Positions 63,964 through 64,000 of a stretch of 64,000 bases of DNA are shown in pieces. The DNA is from Deltaproteobacteria bacterium (lineage in GTDB: Bacteria > Desulfobacterota > Syntrophia > Syntrophales > UBA2192). Within the stretch, counting starts at the first letter, position 1. The number at the start of each line of letters is the position of its first letter. Made by a program: the position numbers and the translations under genes. A model generated the notes under the pieces. It did not search any database. It was not told the DNA's origin and worked only from the letters and a program-made list of their open reading frames with translations. The stretch lies in NCBI GenBank assembly GCA_012728915.1, contig JAAYEC010000028.1, forward strand, positions 1-64,000. Direction: 5' to 3'.

Positions 63964-64000
63964 GCTCGAGCTCCTTTGCACGGTTGAAATGGTGCGAGAG

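Overview
The window looks like chromosome of a GC-rich anaerobic bacterium, most likely a Desulfobacterota (former Deltaproteobacteria; syntroph or sulfate-reducer type). The grounds are the gene repertoire: indolepyruvate:ferredoxin oxidoreductase, CoA ligases for aromatic or fatty acids, a cofactor-independent phosphoglycerate mutase next to homoserine dehydrogenase, rubrerythrin and peroxiredoxin, a KamA-type aminomutase and the tig-clpP-clpX-lon block. Taxonomy is inference. No insertion sequence, prophage, CRISPR array or rRNA is seen. Most of the window is core genome.

Layout. 1-3 kb: a PhaE/phasin-like helical protein, then a DUF192 protein and a phosphomannomutase/phosphoglucomutase on the minus strand. 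3.07-11.5 kb: a Liv-type ABC importer with an acyl-CoA ligase inside the operon and a PaaK-like ligase after it. The operon is preceded by what reads as a complete phenylalanine transcription attenuator: a promoter, a 25-codon leader peptide with 8 Phe codons, mutually exclusive hairpins and two consecutive intrinsic terminators. 11.5-16.7 kb: peroxiredoxin, rubrerythrin, M28 peptidase, RecJ, an unknown protein and ribosomal protein L28. 16.8-24.1 kb: phosphofructokinase with an FAD oxidoreductase, purMN and recG. 24.1-31.4 kb: a consensus promoter drives hom and apgM, followed by a thioesterase, a TPR protein, iorAB and a DnaJ-type co-chaperone. 31.4-31.9 kb is a conspicuously AT-rich gap. 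31.9-38.7 kb: UPF0280, dnaE, guaB, DUF1285 and dtd on the minus strand. 38.9-46.3 kb: a B12-binding radical SAM protein, a small membrane protein, an active/inactive M16 peptidase pair, an M20 peptidase, phoH and ybeY. 46.4-52.9 kb (minus): a MltD-like LysM transglycosylase, prfB with its programmed frameshift, lnt, a CorC-like CBS protein, a radical SAM protein and a zinc-ribbon mini-protein. 53-57.3 kb: lysine 2,3-aminomutase, two Ddl-like ATP-grasp ligases and a GNAT acetyltransferase behind a sigma-54-type promoter. 57.4-64 kb: a META-domain lipoprotein, tRNA-Asp and tRNA-Val, then lon, clpX, clpP and tig.

Two systems stand out. First, the Phe attenuator ahead of an importer plus CoA-ligase operon; with PaaK-like ligase and IorAB nearby it suggests aromatic amino acid or aryl-acid handling tied to Phe-tRNA supply. 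Second, the kamA/ATP-grasp/ATP-grasp/GNAT operon, whose aminomutase keeps both lysine-selecting aspartates; it reads as an uncharacterised pathway building an acylated or peptide-linked beta-lysine compound. All statements come from reading sequence; no database search was run.
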